Positions 42,188-51,347 of a stretch of 53,021 bases of DNA are shown here, one piece after another; position 1 is the stretch's first letter, and each line of letters starts with the position of its first letter. Position numbers and translations under genes: made by a program. The DNA is from Clostridia bacterium (GTDB lineage Bacteria; Bacillota; Clostridia; Oscillospirales; CAG-272): positions 1-53,021 of the forward strand of contig JAFTIH010000004.1 of the NCBI GenBank assembly GCA_017456985.1, read 5' to 3'. Under the pieces are notes generated by a model. That model did no database searches. It was given only the letters and a program-made list of their open reading frames with translations, and was not told the origin of the DNA.

Positions 42188-43180
42188 TCAGGGACTCAAA
42201 TAGCGAATTCCTGTAACCAGCGCATATGCTTTTTCTAATCGTATTCTTCGTGAAAATAACCGACCAATTAAAAAAAATAGAAAGCAAACAGCAACAATGA
42301 CAAAAGGCAAAAGCAAGCGCGTGATTTCAAAAAAGCCAAGCCATCGATCCAAAAGTCCAATAAAAATCATATGAACCAAATAAATTCCGAATGAGCTTCC
42401 AGACAGTCTGGCGAAAAAAGAAATCTTCGTCAGCGAGAAGGTGGAAAGTGACAAAATCGCCCAACCACCAAGCAACTCATAGGGAATAGCAAAATAAGAA
42501 AAATAATAAAATGGAACATTTTGAAACAGGAGCAAACCTATGAAAGTGAGGAGAAAAAGTCCTATGCTCGCCCATTTCGTTTTTCTCAAAAACACCAACA
42601 GCTTTTCGTCGTCCACTTGCTGCACCAACATACCAAAGGTGAAAAAACCCAACCAGTTAAAAACATTCAAATAATGGTTTATCCCCAAAAAGGACACCGC
42701 AAAATCTAACAGTCCTGCCGCCGTGAGGACCACGGAAAGCACATTTATAAGCAAGGCAAGATATAAAACGCCTTTTGGTGCTTTGTAAAACAGTAAAAAG
42801 CAAAGCAAAATCACAGGAATATAATAAAGATAGCTTCCATTTCCGAGCATCCAGTTGAAATAGCCCTCTACGGAACGGAAAAGAGAAGACTGTATGGCAT
42901 TATATAGCCATGTTAAGCTACCTAGGCACAACCACGGGACGCCTATCGTTAAAGATTTCTTCTTTATTAGCTGCCAAACGGATTCAAATCTTGAAGGGAC
43001 AAAAAAATACCCTGCCATGAACAAAAACAACGGCACACCAACCGTTCCCAATCGGCTCCAAAACGTTTCAGCAAACGTTGCGGGATAAGAAACATGAGCC
43101 GCTACGATTGATAAAAGACACCAAATGCGCGCCGTGGCAAAGGTCTGAGACAGTTTGTCGCTGACTTTTGTTTCTTTCAT
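42188..43180 (-). CDS. Membrane O-acyltransferase, acyltransferase-3 family
   Basis: A 330-aa protein with about ten membrane helices. RIWCLLSIVAAHVSYPATF near the N-terminus carries the conserved His of the acyltransferase-3 family, and VGVPLFLFMAGYFF matches the second family motif. Such proteins acetylate or succinylate surface sugars using acyl-CoA from the cytoplasm. Its start overlaps the end of the polymerase gene by 4 bp. A second member of the family is at 48637. Confidence 0.85.
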   Translation of the reverse strand: MKETKVSDKLSQTFATARIWCLLSIVAAHVSYPATFAETFWSRLGTVGVPLFLFMAGYFFVPSRFESVWQLIKKKSLTIGVPWLCLGSLTWLYNAIQSSLFRSVEGYFNWMLGNGSYLYYIPVILLCFLLFYKAPKGVLYLALLINVLSVVLTAAGLLDFAVSFLGINHYLNVFNWLGFFTFGMLVQQVDDEKLLVFLRKTKWASIGLFLLTFIGLLLFQNVPFYYFSYFAIPYELLGGWAILSLSTFSLTKISFFARLSGSSFGIYLVHMIFIGLLDRWLGFFEITRLLLPFVIVAVCFLFFLIGRLFSRRIRLEKAYALVTGIRYLSP

Positions 43181-44427
43181 ATTTTTTTCCTTTTTTCAAG
43201 CTTTTCTTTTTTTGCTGGCATACCAAGCAAGGAGCAGATCACGGGGAAAATGAAGTATACCGCTATGGTAATTTCGAATGTGTATTTCGTATCATTAAAG
43301 ACCGACAATGCAGTAAAATAAATCATACCAATATGAAATAGCGATGCGTTCATCCCTCTGCTCCCAAGTTGTTTGTACATAAACCGCCAAGTATAAACGT
43401 ACAAAAACAGCCATATAGCAATTCCAACCAAGCCGTTTTGCTGCAAAAGTTCAAGGAACAACGAGTGTGAGGGTGTGGTATAGTGAGCACCAAAAAGCGG
43501 CGTTTTTATCCAGTTTTCCAAAGCAAGTTTGGCGAGCTGCGGTCGTCCTCCTAACGCATCTACACCTTCACCGGAAACAGCATTATACATCTGTTCGAAT
43601 TTTACCGTAAGAAGCGATCCTTCTTCAAACACACCACTCAAATATTGAAGTAGTGGCGGTAGCCCCACAAACACCCCTACTGCAATCAGCACAAGTATAA
43701 TCTTAGCACCAATGCTTTTTGTGTAAAAAAATAGCAAGAAAAAAATGGATACCGTTGTTAAAAGCAACAGTGTAGTGTACATAGTTTGAATGATATACGT
43801 GTAAGCGCCGATGATACATAAAACCATAAGCACCTTCTGCCACCACCGCTTAAACCACAAGGCAAGATACGCACACGCAACTGTCAGCGCTCCGATCATA
43901 TACGCGAATGAATATCCACCCACGTTATCCAAGCGGTATTGGTTGATCTCATCGCTACTATAGCTTTGATCCTGTGCCAAAAGTCTTGCAATCCAAGGAT
44001 CTTCTCCAAGCGCTATGTTCGTTTTAACAAAAACCAGCAAAGCAACGGCAAAAAAGCCGATCAAAATGAATTTTCGTTGTTTTACGGTGCAAAATCTAAC
44101 AGCGTATGCACCCCATAGTATAGGCAAAAAGAACCGCAGGTTTCTAACGGCATCGTTAATTGCACTCACAAGTCCAGAAAAGCAAGCGAAGAAAAAAAGC
44201 ACAAGAGTAAAAAACATAAGAGCGACGCTATATACGCTCCACTCATTTCTCAAAAACATCAATGCCGGCAAAGACAACAGCATCAAAAGCGCAACAGGAA
44301 TATACGGAAAAACTAATTTCGTATAAGGCAACATGTATATCGCCATCGTTATGATAACGTAACCACAAAATACTGCGCTTCGCTTTGAATTGGTTATATT
44401 TTCTTTTCTGGCTAAACGGTTAACCAT
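43177..44427 (-). CDS. Wzy-like polysaccharide polymerase / O-antigen ligase family protein
   Basis: A 416-aa membrane protein with about 11 helices and one large outer loop (around EGVDALGGRPQLAKLALENWIKTPLFGAHYTTPSHSLFLELLQQNGLVG), which holds the conserved H-S/N-x-x-L-x-x-x-x-x-x-G motif of the Wzy_C/O-antigen-ligase family. It probably polymerises the repeat unit outside the membrane. The ATG at 44427 with GGAGTTGC is preferred. A longer frame to 44535 would overlap the upstream gene by about 100 bp. Confidence 0.85.
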   Translation of the reverse strand: MVNRLARKENITNSKRSAVFCGYVIITMAIYMLPYTKLVFPYIPVALLMLLSLPALMFLRNEWSVYSVALMFFTLVLFFFACFSGLVSAINDAVRNLRFFLPILWGAYAVRFCTVKQRKFILIGFFAVALLVFVKTNIALGEDPWIARLLAQDQSYSSDEINQYRLDNVGGYSFAYMIGALTVACAYLALWFKRWWQKVLMVLCIIGAYTYIIQTMYTTLLLLTTVSIFFLLFFYTKSIGAKIILVLIAVGVFVGLPPLLQYLSGVFEEGSLLTVKFEQMYNAVSGEGVDALGGRPQLAKLALENWIKTPLFGAHYTTPSHSLFLELLQQNGLVGIAIWLFLYVYTWRFMYKQLGSRGMNASLFHIGMIYFTALSVFNDTKYTFEITIAVYFIFPVICSLLGMPAKKEKLEKRKKI

Positions 44428-44438
44428 ATTAGCAACTC

Positions 44439-45632
44439 CTATTTTTGGTAAAGCTCCATATACTTTCGCGTCATTTTTTGTTTTGAATATACCAACGCCG
44501 CCCTTGATGCCACCAACGATCGTTTTGACGGACACATAAGCATTTCTTCTGTTTTCTTTCGTAACGATTCTACATCTCCGTGTTTTACAAAAGCGCTATA
44601 CTCTTCAACAGCAATGCTTTCCGGTCCTCCGGCTCTAAACCCCACGACAGGAGTCCCACAGCACAGGCTTTCAGCCACGATCATAGAAAAAGTTTCACGC
44701 TTGCTCGTCAAAACAGTAAGATCCGCTGCAGAATAGTATTCCGACAATACGTTTTGGTCACTGACCTTTCCAAGCAAAACCATATTTTCGGGAACACGCA
44801 ACCTCTCGGCATATCTGCCTGCAACTACAAAAACCACACTCGGCATCTTTTCAGCAAGACGGATCAGATAACATCCACCTTTAATATTGTCGGGATCATC
44901 GTCAAATTTGGGAGTCGCATGAAATATCATTTTGCGCTCGCCAATACCCAATCGTTCCCGCACGTTAGATTCTTTCGGTTGAAAAACAGTTATATCAAGA
45001 CCGTTCAAGATCGTAGTATGTTCGCAATCGCGCAAAATCGGAGAGCTTTTTGCACGTTCCATCAACCACGGTGATACCGAAACGACGCGCAAACCTTCAA
45101 AATCCGCAAAAGCCTTTTTCATTTTCATCCAAGAACGATGCGTGCCGTCAAGGAGCAACGATCTTGTTTCTTGCTTGCATCTCGAGCAGTGTCCGCACCC
45201 AGTTTTCCACTTTTCGCAATCGAACGCATGAGCACAATTAGCAGTATGCATAAATTCAGCATGCAACGTTAAAACCGTTTTAATTTTGCTTTTTTTCAAC
45301 CACGAGATCAAACGATAGATATTAACAAAATAACCGTTCAAACAATGCAAATGTACGATATCAGGACGTTCTTTCTTTATCCTTCTAATTAGCCTTTGAG
45401 TAGAAATGAAACATCCTCCATACATTAATCCAGTAAGTCGAGAAAACAGATTGTTGAACTTTGAATAAAGCTCTCCACACGTTTTATATACGTTTTTTTC
45501 TGTTACCCTCGGACCACGACCATAGCAAATTACCGAATCAATTTGTTCTTCTGTCAGCACTGTTCGAATATCACACATGATTTTTCCAGTACTACCGGTA
45601 TTGTATACAACATTGATTTGGAGAACTTTCAT
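44439..45632 (-). CDS. Glycosyltransferase, GT4 family
   Basis: A 397-aa GT-B protein. MKVLQINVVYNTGSTGKIMCDI is the N-terminal Rossmann entry with the acceptor-side Gly-Ser motif. VHLHCLNGYFVNI and a Cys-rich insert CAHAFDCEKWKTGCGHCSRCKQETRS (likely zinc-binding or structural) lie in the middle. The donor domain has KGGCYLIRLAE, AADLTVLTSKRETFSMIVAESLCCGTPVVGFRAGG, with the E-x7-E motif. The Cys-rich insert is shared by a group of capsule GT4 enzymes. Starts at the ATGA overlap with the next gene upstream. Confidence 0.88.
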   Translation of the reverse strand: MKVLQINVVYNTGSTGKIMCDIRTVLTEEQIDSVICYGRGPRVTEKNVYKTCGELYSKFNNLFSRLTGLMYGGCFISTQRLIRRIKKERPDIVHLHCLNGYFVNIYRLISWLKKSKIKTVLTLHAEFMHTANCAHAFDCEKWKTGCGHCSRCKQETRSLLLDGTHRSWMKMKKAFADFEGLRVVSVSPWLMERAKSSPILRDCEHTTILNGLDITVFQPKESNVRERLGIGERKMIFHATPKFDDDPDNIKGGCYLIRLAEKMPSVVFVVAGRYAERLRVPENMVLLGKVSDQNVLSEYYSAADLTVLTSKRETFSMIVAESLCCGTPVVGFRAGGPESIAVEEYSAFVKHGDVESLRKKTEEMLMCPSKRSLVASRAALVYSKQKMTRKYMELYQK

Positions 45633-46906
45633 TGCTCCCGCACTCCCATCAGTTTTTCGCTTAACATTTCACAATTCTTTGCCGAATTATGATTCTCTCG
45701 CGCCAAGGCAAGGGCATTGGCGATTACGATTTCTCTTTGGACGCCATCTGTGAGAAGTGAGTGAAGCGCCACAGAGAGCTCCGCTTCATTCGTGACGCAA
45801 AACGCTGCACGATTCTCAATCAAATACTCCATGGATGCAACCTCTGCAGGTCCGTACGCCAAAAGGCAGGTTCCCGAGGCAAGGCTATCCGCAATTTTAG
45901 TGGAAACAGAGTATGCCACGACCTTTCTTGTCGCGGGATCAAACGCTTCGGTATGTATGATGGCAAGGCTTTGCCCTATAATTTCGAGCACCTGCTCGGC
46001 GGAAACACCGCCATGAAAGCAAATGCCGTTTTCCTCGGTGAGATCCTTTAAAATTTGCGGATCCTTTTCCATAGAGTAAACATCGATGCAATCGGGCTTA
46101 CCGGGAAGATCCAATGCTTTCAGTGCTCGTCCTATTGAAACGATCTGCTCGTTTCTTTTATATCCAAGATTGCCGACGTAGGAAATGGCGTTTGTTTTTT
46201 CAAGTGCAAGCGGCGCAGAAATTGCAGACGGCGTGCAGAGTGTGTAATACGGCTTGCCGAAATACTCCCCGTATTCTCTTCCCATTTTTTCACAAATCGG
46301 GAAAATAGCAAACGCATAATCCATCGCCCTTTTTACCTGCTTCATAAAGCAACGATGCAGAAATTTTCCACCAAAGCGTCCTGCATTTTTGTTGTAAAAA
46401 TAGTAATCATCCATGCAAGAGATTGCGAGCGGAATGTTGCGTCGTTGCGCGATCTGCAGGGCTATTCGATACATAAAGGCATAGTCGCCCGAAGCAAAAA
46501 ACACAACATCAGGTGAAAAATCGTCCACCCAAGCATTTAATTTTTTTGTGTTCCATTTTCCAAGCTGCCACCACAAATTACGCGCAAAGTAGATAAGCGG
46601 ACTCCTTTTTCTTGCTTTCTGATACAGGCGAGCAGCATGTCCCTTGTCAGTTCTCGCGTTCAAAATGTCAGTCCGAATATCCTTCTCCCCAAAAACCTTA
46701 CCACTTTTACGCAACAGAATAGATTTAATGGCATCCCTATCCGTGATGCGGTAGTACTTTTTGCACAGAGGATTCGTAGGTATTTCGGAATGAATGTAGA
46801 ACTGTGCCAGTTCCACATCATTCATGCCCTCGAAATAAGACAGCAAGGTCTTTCCCATATTGGAAGTTTTGGAAAAGACGTTATGACTAATCACCAAAAT
46901 TTTCAT
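45629..46906 (-). CDS. Glycosyltransferase, GT-B fold
   Basis: A 425-aa protein. MKILVISHNVFSKTSNMGKTLLSYF opens the acceptor domain, DVVFFASGDYAFMYRIALQIAQRRNIP lies in the middle, and the C-terminal half has AISYVGNLGYKRNEQIVSIGRAL and VSTKIADSLASGTCLLAYGPAEVASMEYL, a donor-binding region of the GT4 type. Specificity unknown. The ribosome site is weak. Confidence 0.78.
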   Translation of the reverse strand: MKILVISHNVFSKTSNMGKTLLSYFEGMNDVELAQFYIHSEIPTNPLCKKYYRITDRDAIKSILLRKSGKVFGEKDIRTDILNARTDKGHAARLYQKARKRSPLIYFARNLWWQLGKWNTKKLNAWVDDFSPDVVFFASGDYAFMYRIALQIAQRRNIPLAISCMDDYYFYNKNAGRFGGKFLHRCFMKQVKRAMDYAFAIFPICEKMGREYGEYFGKPYYTLCTPSAISAPLALEKTNAISYVGNLGYKRNEQIVSIGRALKALDLPGKPDCIDVYSMEKDPQILKDLTEENGICFHGGVSAEQVLEIIGQSLAIIHTEAFDPATRKVVAYSVSTKIADSLASGTCLLAYGPAEVASMEYLIENRAAFCVTNEAELSVALHSLLTDGVQREIVIANALALARENHNSAKNCEMLSEKLMGVREQ

Positions 46907-46922
46907 CGTTTGCTCTGGACCC

Positions 46923-47741
46923 TTATTTTCTCAGCACGTTCTCATAAAGAAATTTTCGAACAAACGATGGGACACAACAAAATGCGATCGTTTCCACTGA
47001 ATAAAGCACATAGTGGAAAAAGCTGTAATATCCCATTTTCCAAAGTTTTTTTCTGAAAAACAACGCAGTTTTCAACCGCTTCTTATTGCCGCGCCGCTTA
47101 TACATATCCTTGCCGACTCGAACATTTACAAAGACCTTGTCCACGTTTACGATCTTTTTTCCCGCAAGAATGAGACGAATCCACAGGTCATAATCCTCGT
47201 ATCCAACGTCCTTGACCTTCTGGTAGCTTCCCACCTCTATGATATCCTGTTTCTTGAACATAACGGTAACGTGGTTAACGGGATTTCTTTTTCGACCATA
47301 TTTGCGCAATTCATCAGGATCGGAAGGAACCTTTCTCATTGATACAATGTTATCTGGCGTGTCAATGAATTCCGTAATATGCCCGCCAACAACAGAAGCA
47401 TCGGGATCCTCTTCAAACACCTTCACCTGTGTTTCAAAGCGCTCTGGCATACAAATATCATCTGTATCCATCCTTCCAATCAGCTCGTTTTTACAGTGAT
47501 CCAAGCCATAATTCAAGGCGATTCCCAATCCACTATTTTCTTCAAGCGCAATCACATGAAACGTTGGATACCGTTTCGCGTATTCTTCTAAAACTCCATC
47601 CAGTTCGGGCGTCAGCGGTCCATCTTTCACGATGACAACATCATCCGACGGAAAAGACGACGCGTAAACACTTCTCAAGCACTCTTCAAGATATTCCGGT
47701 TTTTCTTTAGCATAGACTGACATTAAGACACTATAATTCAC
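46923..47741 (-). CDS. Glycosyltransferase, GT2 family
   Basis: A 272-aa GT-A enzyme. VNYSVLMSVYAKEKPEYLEECLRSV is the GT2 entry, and DVVIVKDGPL, NSGLGIALNYGLDHCKNELIGRMDTDDICMPERF includes the acidic DTDD metal motif; a C-terminal amphipathic segment follows. The start is most likely the GTG at 47741. It has AAGGAGCG at the right distance and overlaps the upstream stop as GTGA; the ATG further upstream would overlap that gene by 109 bp. Confidence 0.88.
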   Translation of the reverse strand: MNYSVLMSVYAKEKPEYLEECLRSVYASSFPSDDVVIVKDGPLTPELDGVLEEYAKRYPTFHVIALEENSGLGIALNYGLDHCKNELIGRMDTDDICMPERFETQVKVFEEDPDASVVGGHITEFIDTPDNIVSMRKVPSDPDELRKYGRKRNPVNHVTVMFKKQDIIEVGSYQKVKDVGYEDYDLWIRLILAGKKIVNVDKVFVNVRVGKDMYKRRGNKKRLKTALFFRKKLWKMGYYSFFHYVLYSVETIAFCCVPSFVRKFLYENVLRK

Positions 47742-48640
47742 GATTCGCTCCTTAAATTTTGAATGATAAGATTTGCAAGCCTTTCCGCATTTTTTTCTCC
47801 AACGAAGGAGTTGTGCGGTGTTAAAATGACGTTTTTCTTGTCCCAAAGCGGATTGCTTTCGGGGAGCGGCTCCGTTTCAAAGACATCCAGCACTGCACCG
47901 CCAAGATGCTCGTCAAGCGCCCAAAGTAGCGCACTACTGTCTACGATTGCACCGCGTGCGATGTTGACGAGAAGCGAGCCCTTTTTCATTGTCGCAAGGC
48001 GCGTACGATCCATCAGGTGCCGCGTTTGCTCCGTCAAAGGAAGCGTAAGCACCGTGATGTCTGCTTCAGCGAGTGCGACATCCAGCGCATCAAGACCAAC
48101 TATATCCGCGTACAACGCATCGGCGCGTGGATAAAGGTCCACGCCTTTTACCGTGCATCCAAACGCACCAAAGCGCTTAGCACACTCATTACCGACACTA
48201 CCACAACCAACGATGAGAACCGTTTTTTCGCAAAGCTCTATAAGATCGCGACGTTTTTCCCACGCTTGGCGCGTGCGCGAACATTCAAATGCTCGCAATT
48301 GTTTGTACAGGGACAACACCCCCGCAAGCGCGAACTCCGCCATCGGAACACTGTAAACACCGCCTGCATTTACCACACGGATGCCACGTGCACGAACTGC
48401 ATCCATCGGCACACGATCTAAGCCAGCACTCGTCAACTGAATGTAGCGAAGATTTGTGAAGGCATCTATGGAATGATGCAAGAAAAGGCCATTACACACA
48501 ACACCTTGTACATCATCATATGCAAGTGGCAACGGATCATCTTTTTCGTTTTGCAGAAAGAATACACAATGCCCCATTTGAGAAAGCTGCTCAAAATACG
48601 CCTTTGCATCACTCCAAGCACCCGTAATCAGTAGATTCAT
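47738..48640 (-). CDS. D-isomer-specific 2-hydroxyacid dehydrogenase
   Basis: NAD(P)-dependent interconversion of a 2-keto acid and a D-2-hydroxyacid. The 300-aa protein has the NAD motif VLIVGCGSVGNECAKRFG, the catalytic Arg in NIARGAIVD, Glu in FETEPLP and His in TPHNSF, all in order. Placement one gene away from an HpcH/HpaI-type aldolase inside a surface-polysaccharide operon suggests that the pair makes a hydroxyacid substituent or recycles a keto acid. The true substrate is not known. Coupled to both neighbours by 4-bp overlaps. Confidence 0.9.
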   Translation of the reverse strand: MNLLITGAWSDAKAYFEQLSQMGHCVFFLQNEKDDPLPLAYDDVQGVVCNGLFLHHSIDAFTNLRYIQLTSAGLDRVPMDAVRARGIRVVNAGGVYSVPMAEFALAGVLSLYKQLRAFECSRTRQAWEKRRDLIELCEKTVLIVGCGSVGNECAKRFGAFGCTVKGVDLYPRADALYADIVGLDALDVALAEADITVLTLPLTEQTRHLMDRTRLATMKKGSLLVNIARGAIVDSSALLWALDEHLGGAVLDVFETEPLPESNPLWDKKNVILTPHNSFVGEKNAERLANLIIQNLRSES

Positions 48641-49623
48641 TGGAGCTTCTCCTCTTTTTTATTGTGAAAAAGCTTTAAAATCATCGCGTCTGTCGCTCGC
48701 ATAATCAATCGACACACAACATGCAAAGCAAACGCCGCTGCAATGATGGAAGCCGTTAACACAATCCAGTTGATTGGGAAAACCAGCCCCAAATCACGAA
48801 TCAAATCGATTAAAACATACTGTACAACATAGATTTCCAAGGTAATGTTCGCTAAAAAAGTAAGGAGCTTCTTGATGGGATTGGGAAGTTTACTTAATTT
48901 TCCGTCCAAACCCGAGAAACTCTCCATAAGGAAGACTAAGAGCGTGAAGATTACGAACTGATTGATGATTTGAACTTGTGCCAGCGCTGTATGTCTTGAA
49001 AAAAGAAGTTTGCTTGCAAAATATCCAACAAACAAAATGCCCGTCACAACAAGATACCACCAAGAGAAATGGTTTCTAATCCTTGCGTCGTTTTGCTTAA
49101 AATATGCTCCAAGCAACATGCACTCCATAAATAAGAAACGAATAAATGGCTCGCGCACATTGTCGATGTGATAAAAAGATTTATCGTAAACAAAAACATA
49201 CAAGATTAAATACACAACGCCGATCCCTATCATCAAAAGAGGAATATGCTTGCGCAAAAAATCGATCTTCATAACAACGAAGAAGGGAACATACAAAACA
49301 ACGATCGAGGCGACAAAGTGATAATATGTAGGATACACATACCACCAAAGAGCCGAATGCGTCTCCAAGGAATAAAATCCCAAGATCATATAAAACGCCG
49401 TAATCAAGATGACAGGCAAGTAACACCGCCAAACACGTTTTCCGTACCAGCGAAAGAAGTTCCCCTTCACATGATACAAACAGTAACCCGATACTGCAAA
49501 AAATACCACATCTCCCAACAGCCCCCCATTGGCAATTAAATCGGTCGGATAAATGCCGGTGTAATGGGAATTGGTAATAAGACAGGTTGCAATTGCTCTC
49601 AAAAAGGTGATAAAGAAAACCAT
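48637..49623 (-). CDS. Membrane O-acyltransferase, acyltransferase-3 family
   Basis: A 328-aa protein with about ten membrane helices. FLRAIATCLITNSHYTGI supplies the conserved Arg and His of the first family motif, and GDVVFFAVSGYCLYHV the second. A basic segment RWYGKRVWRCYLP follows as in other members. It is expected to acylate the polysaccharide or its lipid-linked precursor. It lies between the dehydrogenase and the aldolase, so an acyl group made by those two could be its donor, although this is inference. AGGAAC precedes the start. Confidence 0.85.
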   Translation of the reverse strand: MVFFITFLRAIATCLITNSHYTGIYPTDLIANGGLLGDVVFFAVSGYCLYHVKGNFFRWYGKRVWRCYLPVILITAFYMILGFYSLETHSALWWYVYPTYYHFVASIVVLYVPFFVVMKIDFLRKHIPLLMIGIGVVYLILYVFVYDKSFYHIDNVREPFIRFLFMECMLLGAYFKQNDARIRNHFSWWYLVVTGILFVGYFASKLLFSRHTALAQVQIINQFVIFTLLVFLMESFSGLDGKLSKLPNPIKKLLTFLANITLEIYVVQYVLIDLIRDLGLVFPINWIVLTASIIAAAFALHVVCRLIMRATDAMILKLFHNKKEEKLQ

Positions 49624-49624
49624 A

Positions 49625-50464
49625 TTATGTTCCTATAATCTCTTTCACGATTTTTGTTACATCGATTCGATTTCTTTCAAAATAATCGGCTTCCATTCGA
49701 TGTTCGACACATTCTTTTTCAAGTGCGCGAATTTTAGCAAGCCCCTCTTCGAAAATACGCGTCACCTCGGAGGGGGCAGTCACAATAGCGGTATTGCAAA
49801 AGCTTCTTGCAAGAATAACGCAACTCGAACCAAGACGGTAATGCTCCTTAAGCACCATTTTCCCCGGCAAAAGCCCGCCCTCTAGCGAGGCAAGCCCGCC
49901 GAAGCCGTACGGAATGCCCTTCTCCTTGAACTTATTACAAAGGCACTCCACAGTGCCGTTGGCAAGCAGCTCAAACATAAACTTCATCCCATACCCGAGA
50001 CTTAAATCGTTCAGCCCCACGAAAATCTCGTCAAGCCCATCAAGCGCAAGAATCTCATCAATACATGCGACTGCCTCAGGTGTTTCCACCAAAGGAAGCG
50101 TACGCGCGCGTCCGTCAACAAGGCGAATAAACTCGCGAACCTCGTTCGCTGTTTTGAAGTACGGAAGCATCAAAATATCTGCGCCTGCAGCGATAGCGGC
50201 GTCAATCTCTTCCTGCGAAGAGGGATATTGCTCCGTTTTTTCGTGGATTGGGTTGCAACGCACCATAATCTGCGCCGTTTTTAGCACTGCGCGAATGGCG
50301 CGAATATCTTCCGTCGTATGGTGACTTTGAACAGTATCCATACCGCCTTGGCGCAAGGACTTACCAATGTACTCCATATCGATGAAGATTCTATCCACGC
50401 CCGTGCGCTCCGCAATACTTGCGATTTCAGGTCGATTGGTGATATACATAAGCTTTAAAGCCAT
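49625..50464 (-). CDS. HpcH/HpaI aldolase / citrate lyase family protein
   Basis: A 279-aa class II (metal-dependent) pyruvate aldolase-type TIM barrel. VDRIFIDMEYIGKS is the N-terminal motif, VRCNP holds the substrate-binding Arg, LVETPEAV the metal-binding Glu and FVGLNDLSLGYGM the metal-binding Asp. Known members cleave or form 4-hydroxy-2-keto acids using pyruvate. Next to an acyltransferase and a hydroxyacid dehydrogenase, right after the initiating transferase gene, it may supply an uncommon acidic building block of the polymer. Confidence 0.85.
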   Translation of the reverse strand: MALKLMYITNRPEIASIAERTGVDRIFIDMEYIGKSLRQGGMDTVQSHHTTEDIRAIRAVLKTAQIMVRCNPIHEKTEQYPSSQEEIDAAIAAGADILMLPYFKTANEVREFIRLVDGRARTLPLVETPEAVACIDEILALDGLDEIFVGLNDLSLGYGMKFMFELLANGTVECLCNKFKEKGIPYGFGGLASLEGGLLPGKMVLKEHYRLGSSCVILARSFCNTAIVTAPSEVTRIFEEGLAKIRALEKECVEHRMEADYFERNRIDVTKIVKEIIGT

Positions 50465-50485
50465 TTTGTGCGTTCTCTTTTCGTG

Positions 50486-51145
50486 TTAATTTTCAACGCT
50501 TTGAGATACCTCTTCTGCCTCGATTTCCGCTTGGGCGCTCTCTTTGATAAGCGTTTCTGTGGAGTTGACGTTATCTTCGTTTTTGAGGACCTTGACGAAG
50601 GTTAAAAAGAAAATCTTGACGTCAAGGAAAAAGGATAAATGATCCACGTAATAAACGTTAAGCACGATGCGCTTGTGCCACTCGACCTCTTTTCTGCCGT
50701 TGACCTGCGCCCAGCCTGTAATACCGGGACGAACGTCAAACATTCTTTTTTGCTCATCGGTATATTCTCCGATTGGCCAAGGATGATATGTAAGTGGCGG
50801 GCGCGGACCGATAAAGGACATATCGCCCTTTAAAACGTTTAAAAGTTGAGGAAGCTCATCAAGACTTGTTGCGCGTAAAATCCGTCCCACGCGCGTCACA
50901 CGCGCGTCATCCTTGCCGGAATACACACCGCTTCCCGTATGCTCTGCACCGACGCACATGGAGCGAAACTTCAGGATATTAAATTCCTTGCCTCCTCGAC
51001 CAAGCCGCACCTGCTTGAACAAAACGGGACCTTTGGAATCAATACGTACGGCAAGTGCAATAATAAGCATCGGTAACCAAAGCAAAGTTAAAGCAAAAAG
51101 CGCCATCAAAAAGTCAAAAACCCGCTTCAAAAAATGCCTGTACAT
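50486..51145 (-). CDS. Initiating phosphoglycosyl transferase (bacterial sugar transferase, PglC/WcaJ core)
   Basis: Transfers a sugar-1-phosphate from a UDP-sugar to undecaprenyl phosphate, the first step of repeat-unit assembly. The 219-aa protein has a re-entrant membrane helix (about 10-31), KFRSM, SLDELPQLLNVLKGDMSFIGPRPPL with the catalytic Asp-Glu pair, and RPGITGWAQVNGR: the complete short monotopic PGT core. UDP-FucNAc or a UDP-diacetamido sugar is a likely substrate given capEFG. A Glu-rich tail of about 30 residues (about 189-219) is not part of the family. First gene of the operon, with a long 75-nt leader behind a strong promoter. Confidence 0.93.
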   Translation of the reverse strand: MYRHFLKRVFDFLMALFALTLLWLPMLIIALAVRIDSKGPVLFKQVRLGRGGKEFNILKFRSMCVGAEHTGSGVYSGKDDARVTRVGRILRATSLDELPQLLNVLKGDMSFIGPRPPLTYHPWPIGEYTDEQKRMFDVRPGITGWAQVNGRKEVEWHKRIVLNVYYVDHLSFFLDVKIFFLTFVKVLKNEDNVNSTETLIKESAQAEIEAEEVSQSVEN

Positions 51146-51227
51146 TATGTAGCTTTCCCTTCCGTAGAACGACCCGCTAAAAAGATTTCAGCGAAACTTT
51201 CGTACATATAATATAATAATTACATTC

Positions 51228-51256
51228 ATTATAGCACGCGCGCACACAAAAGTCAA
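51228..51256 (-). promoter_or_regulatory. Promoter of the surface-polysaccharide operon
   Basis: TTGACT (51251-51256), 17 bp, TATAAT (51228-51233) on the minus strand; one mismatch. It is the only strong promoter seen upstream of the roughly 20 kb operon. Confidence 0.8.
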
Positions 51257-51294
51257 GGAAAAAACCGCTTTTTGCGTACTTTTTCATACGAAAG

Positions 51295-51347
51295 TAAAAA
51301 AGAGGCGCATCCCCCGTCGGTCGCCCCTCCGAGAATGTCCTCTTTTT
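51295..51347. terminator. Terminator downstream of the serine hydrolase gene
   Basis: AAAAAAGAGG (51295-51304) pairs with CCTCTTTTT (51339-51347), with CAT/ATG continuing the stem around a GC-rich loop. On the minus strand it ends in six T residues. Confidence 0.65.

Noticed and set aside
44428-44535. Longer start of the polymerase gene at 44535
   Set aside because: It would overlap the upstream glycosyltransferase by about 100 bp, while the ATG at 44427 has GGAGTTGC in front and begins the family-like region.
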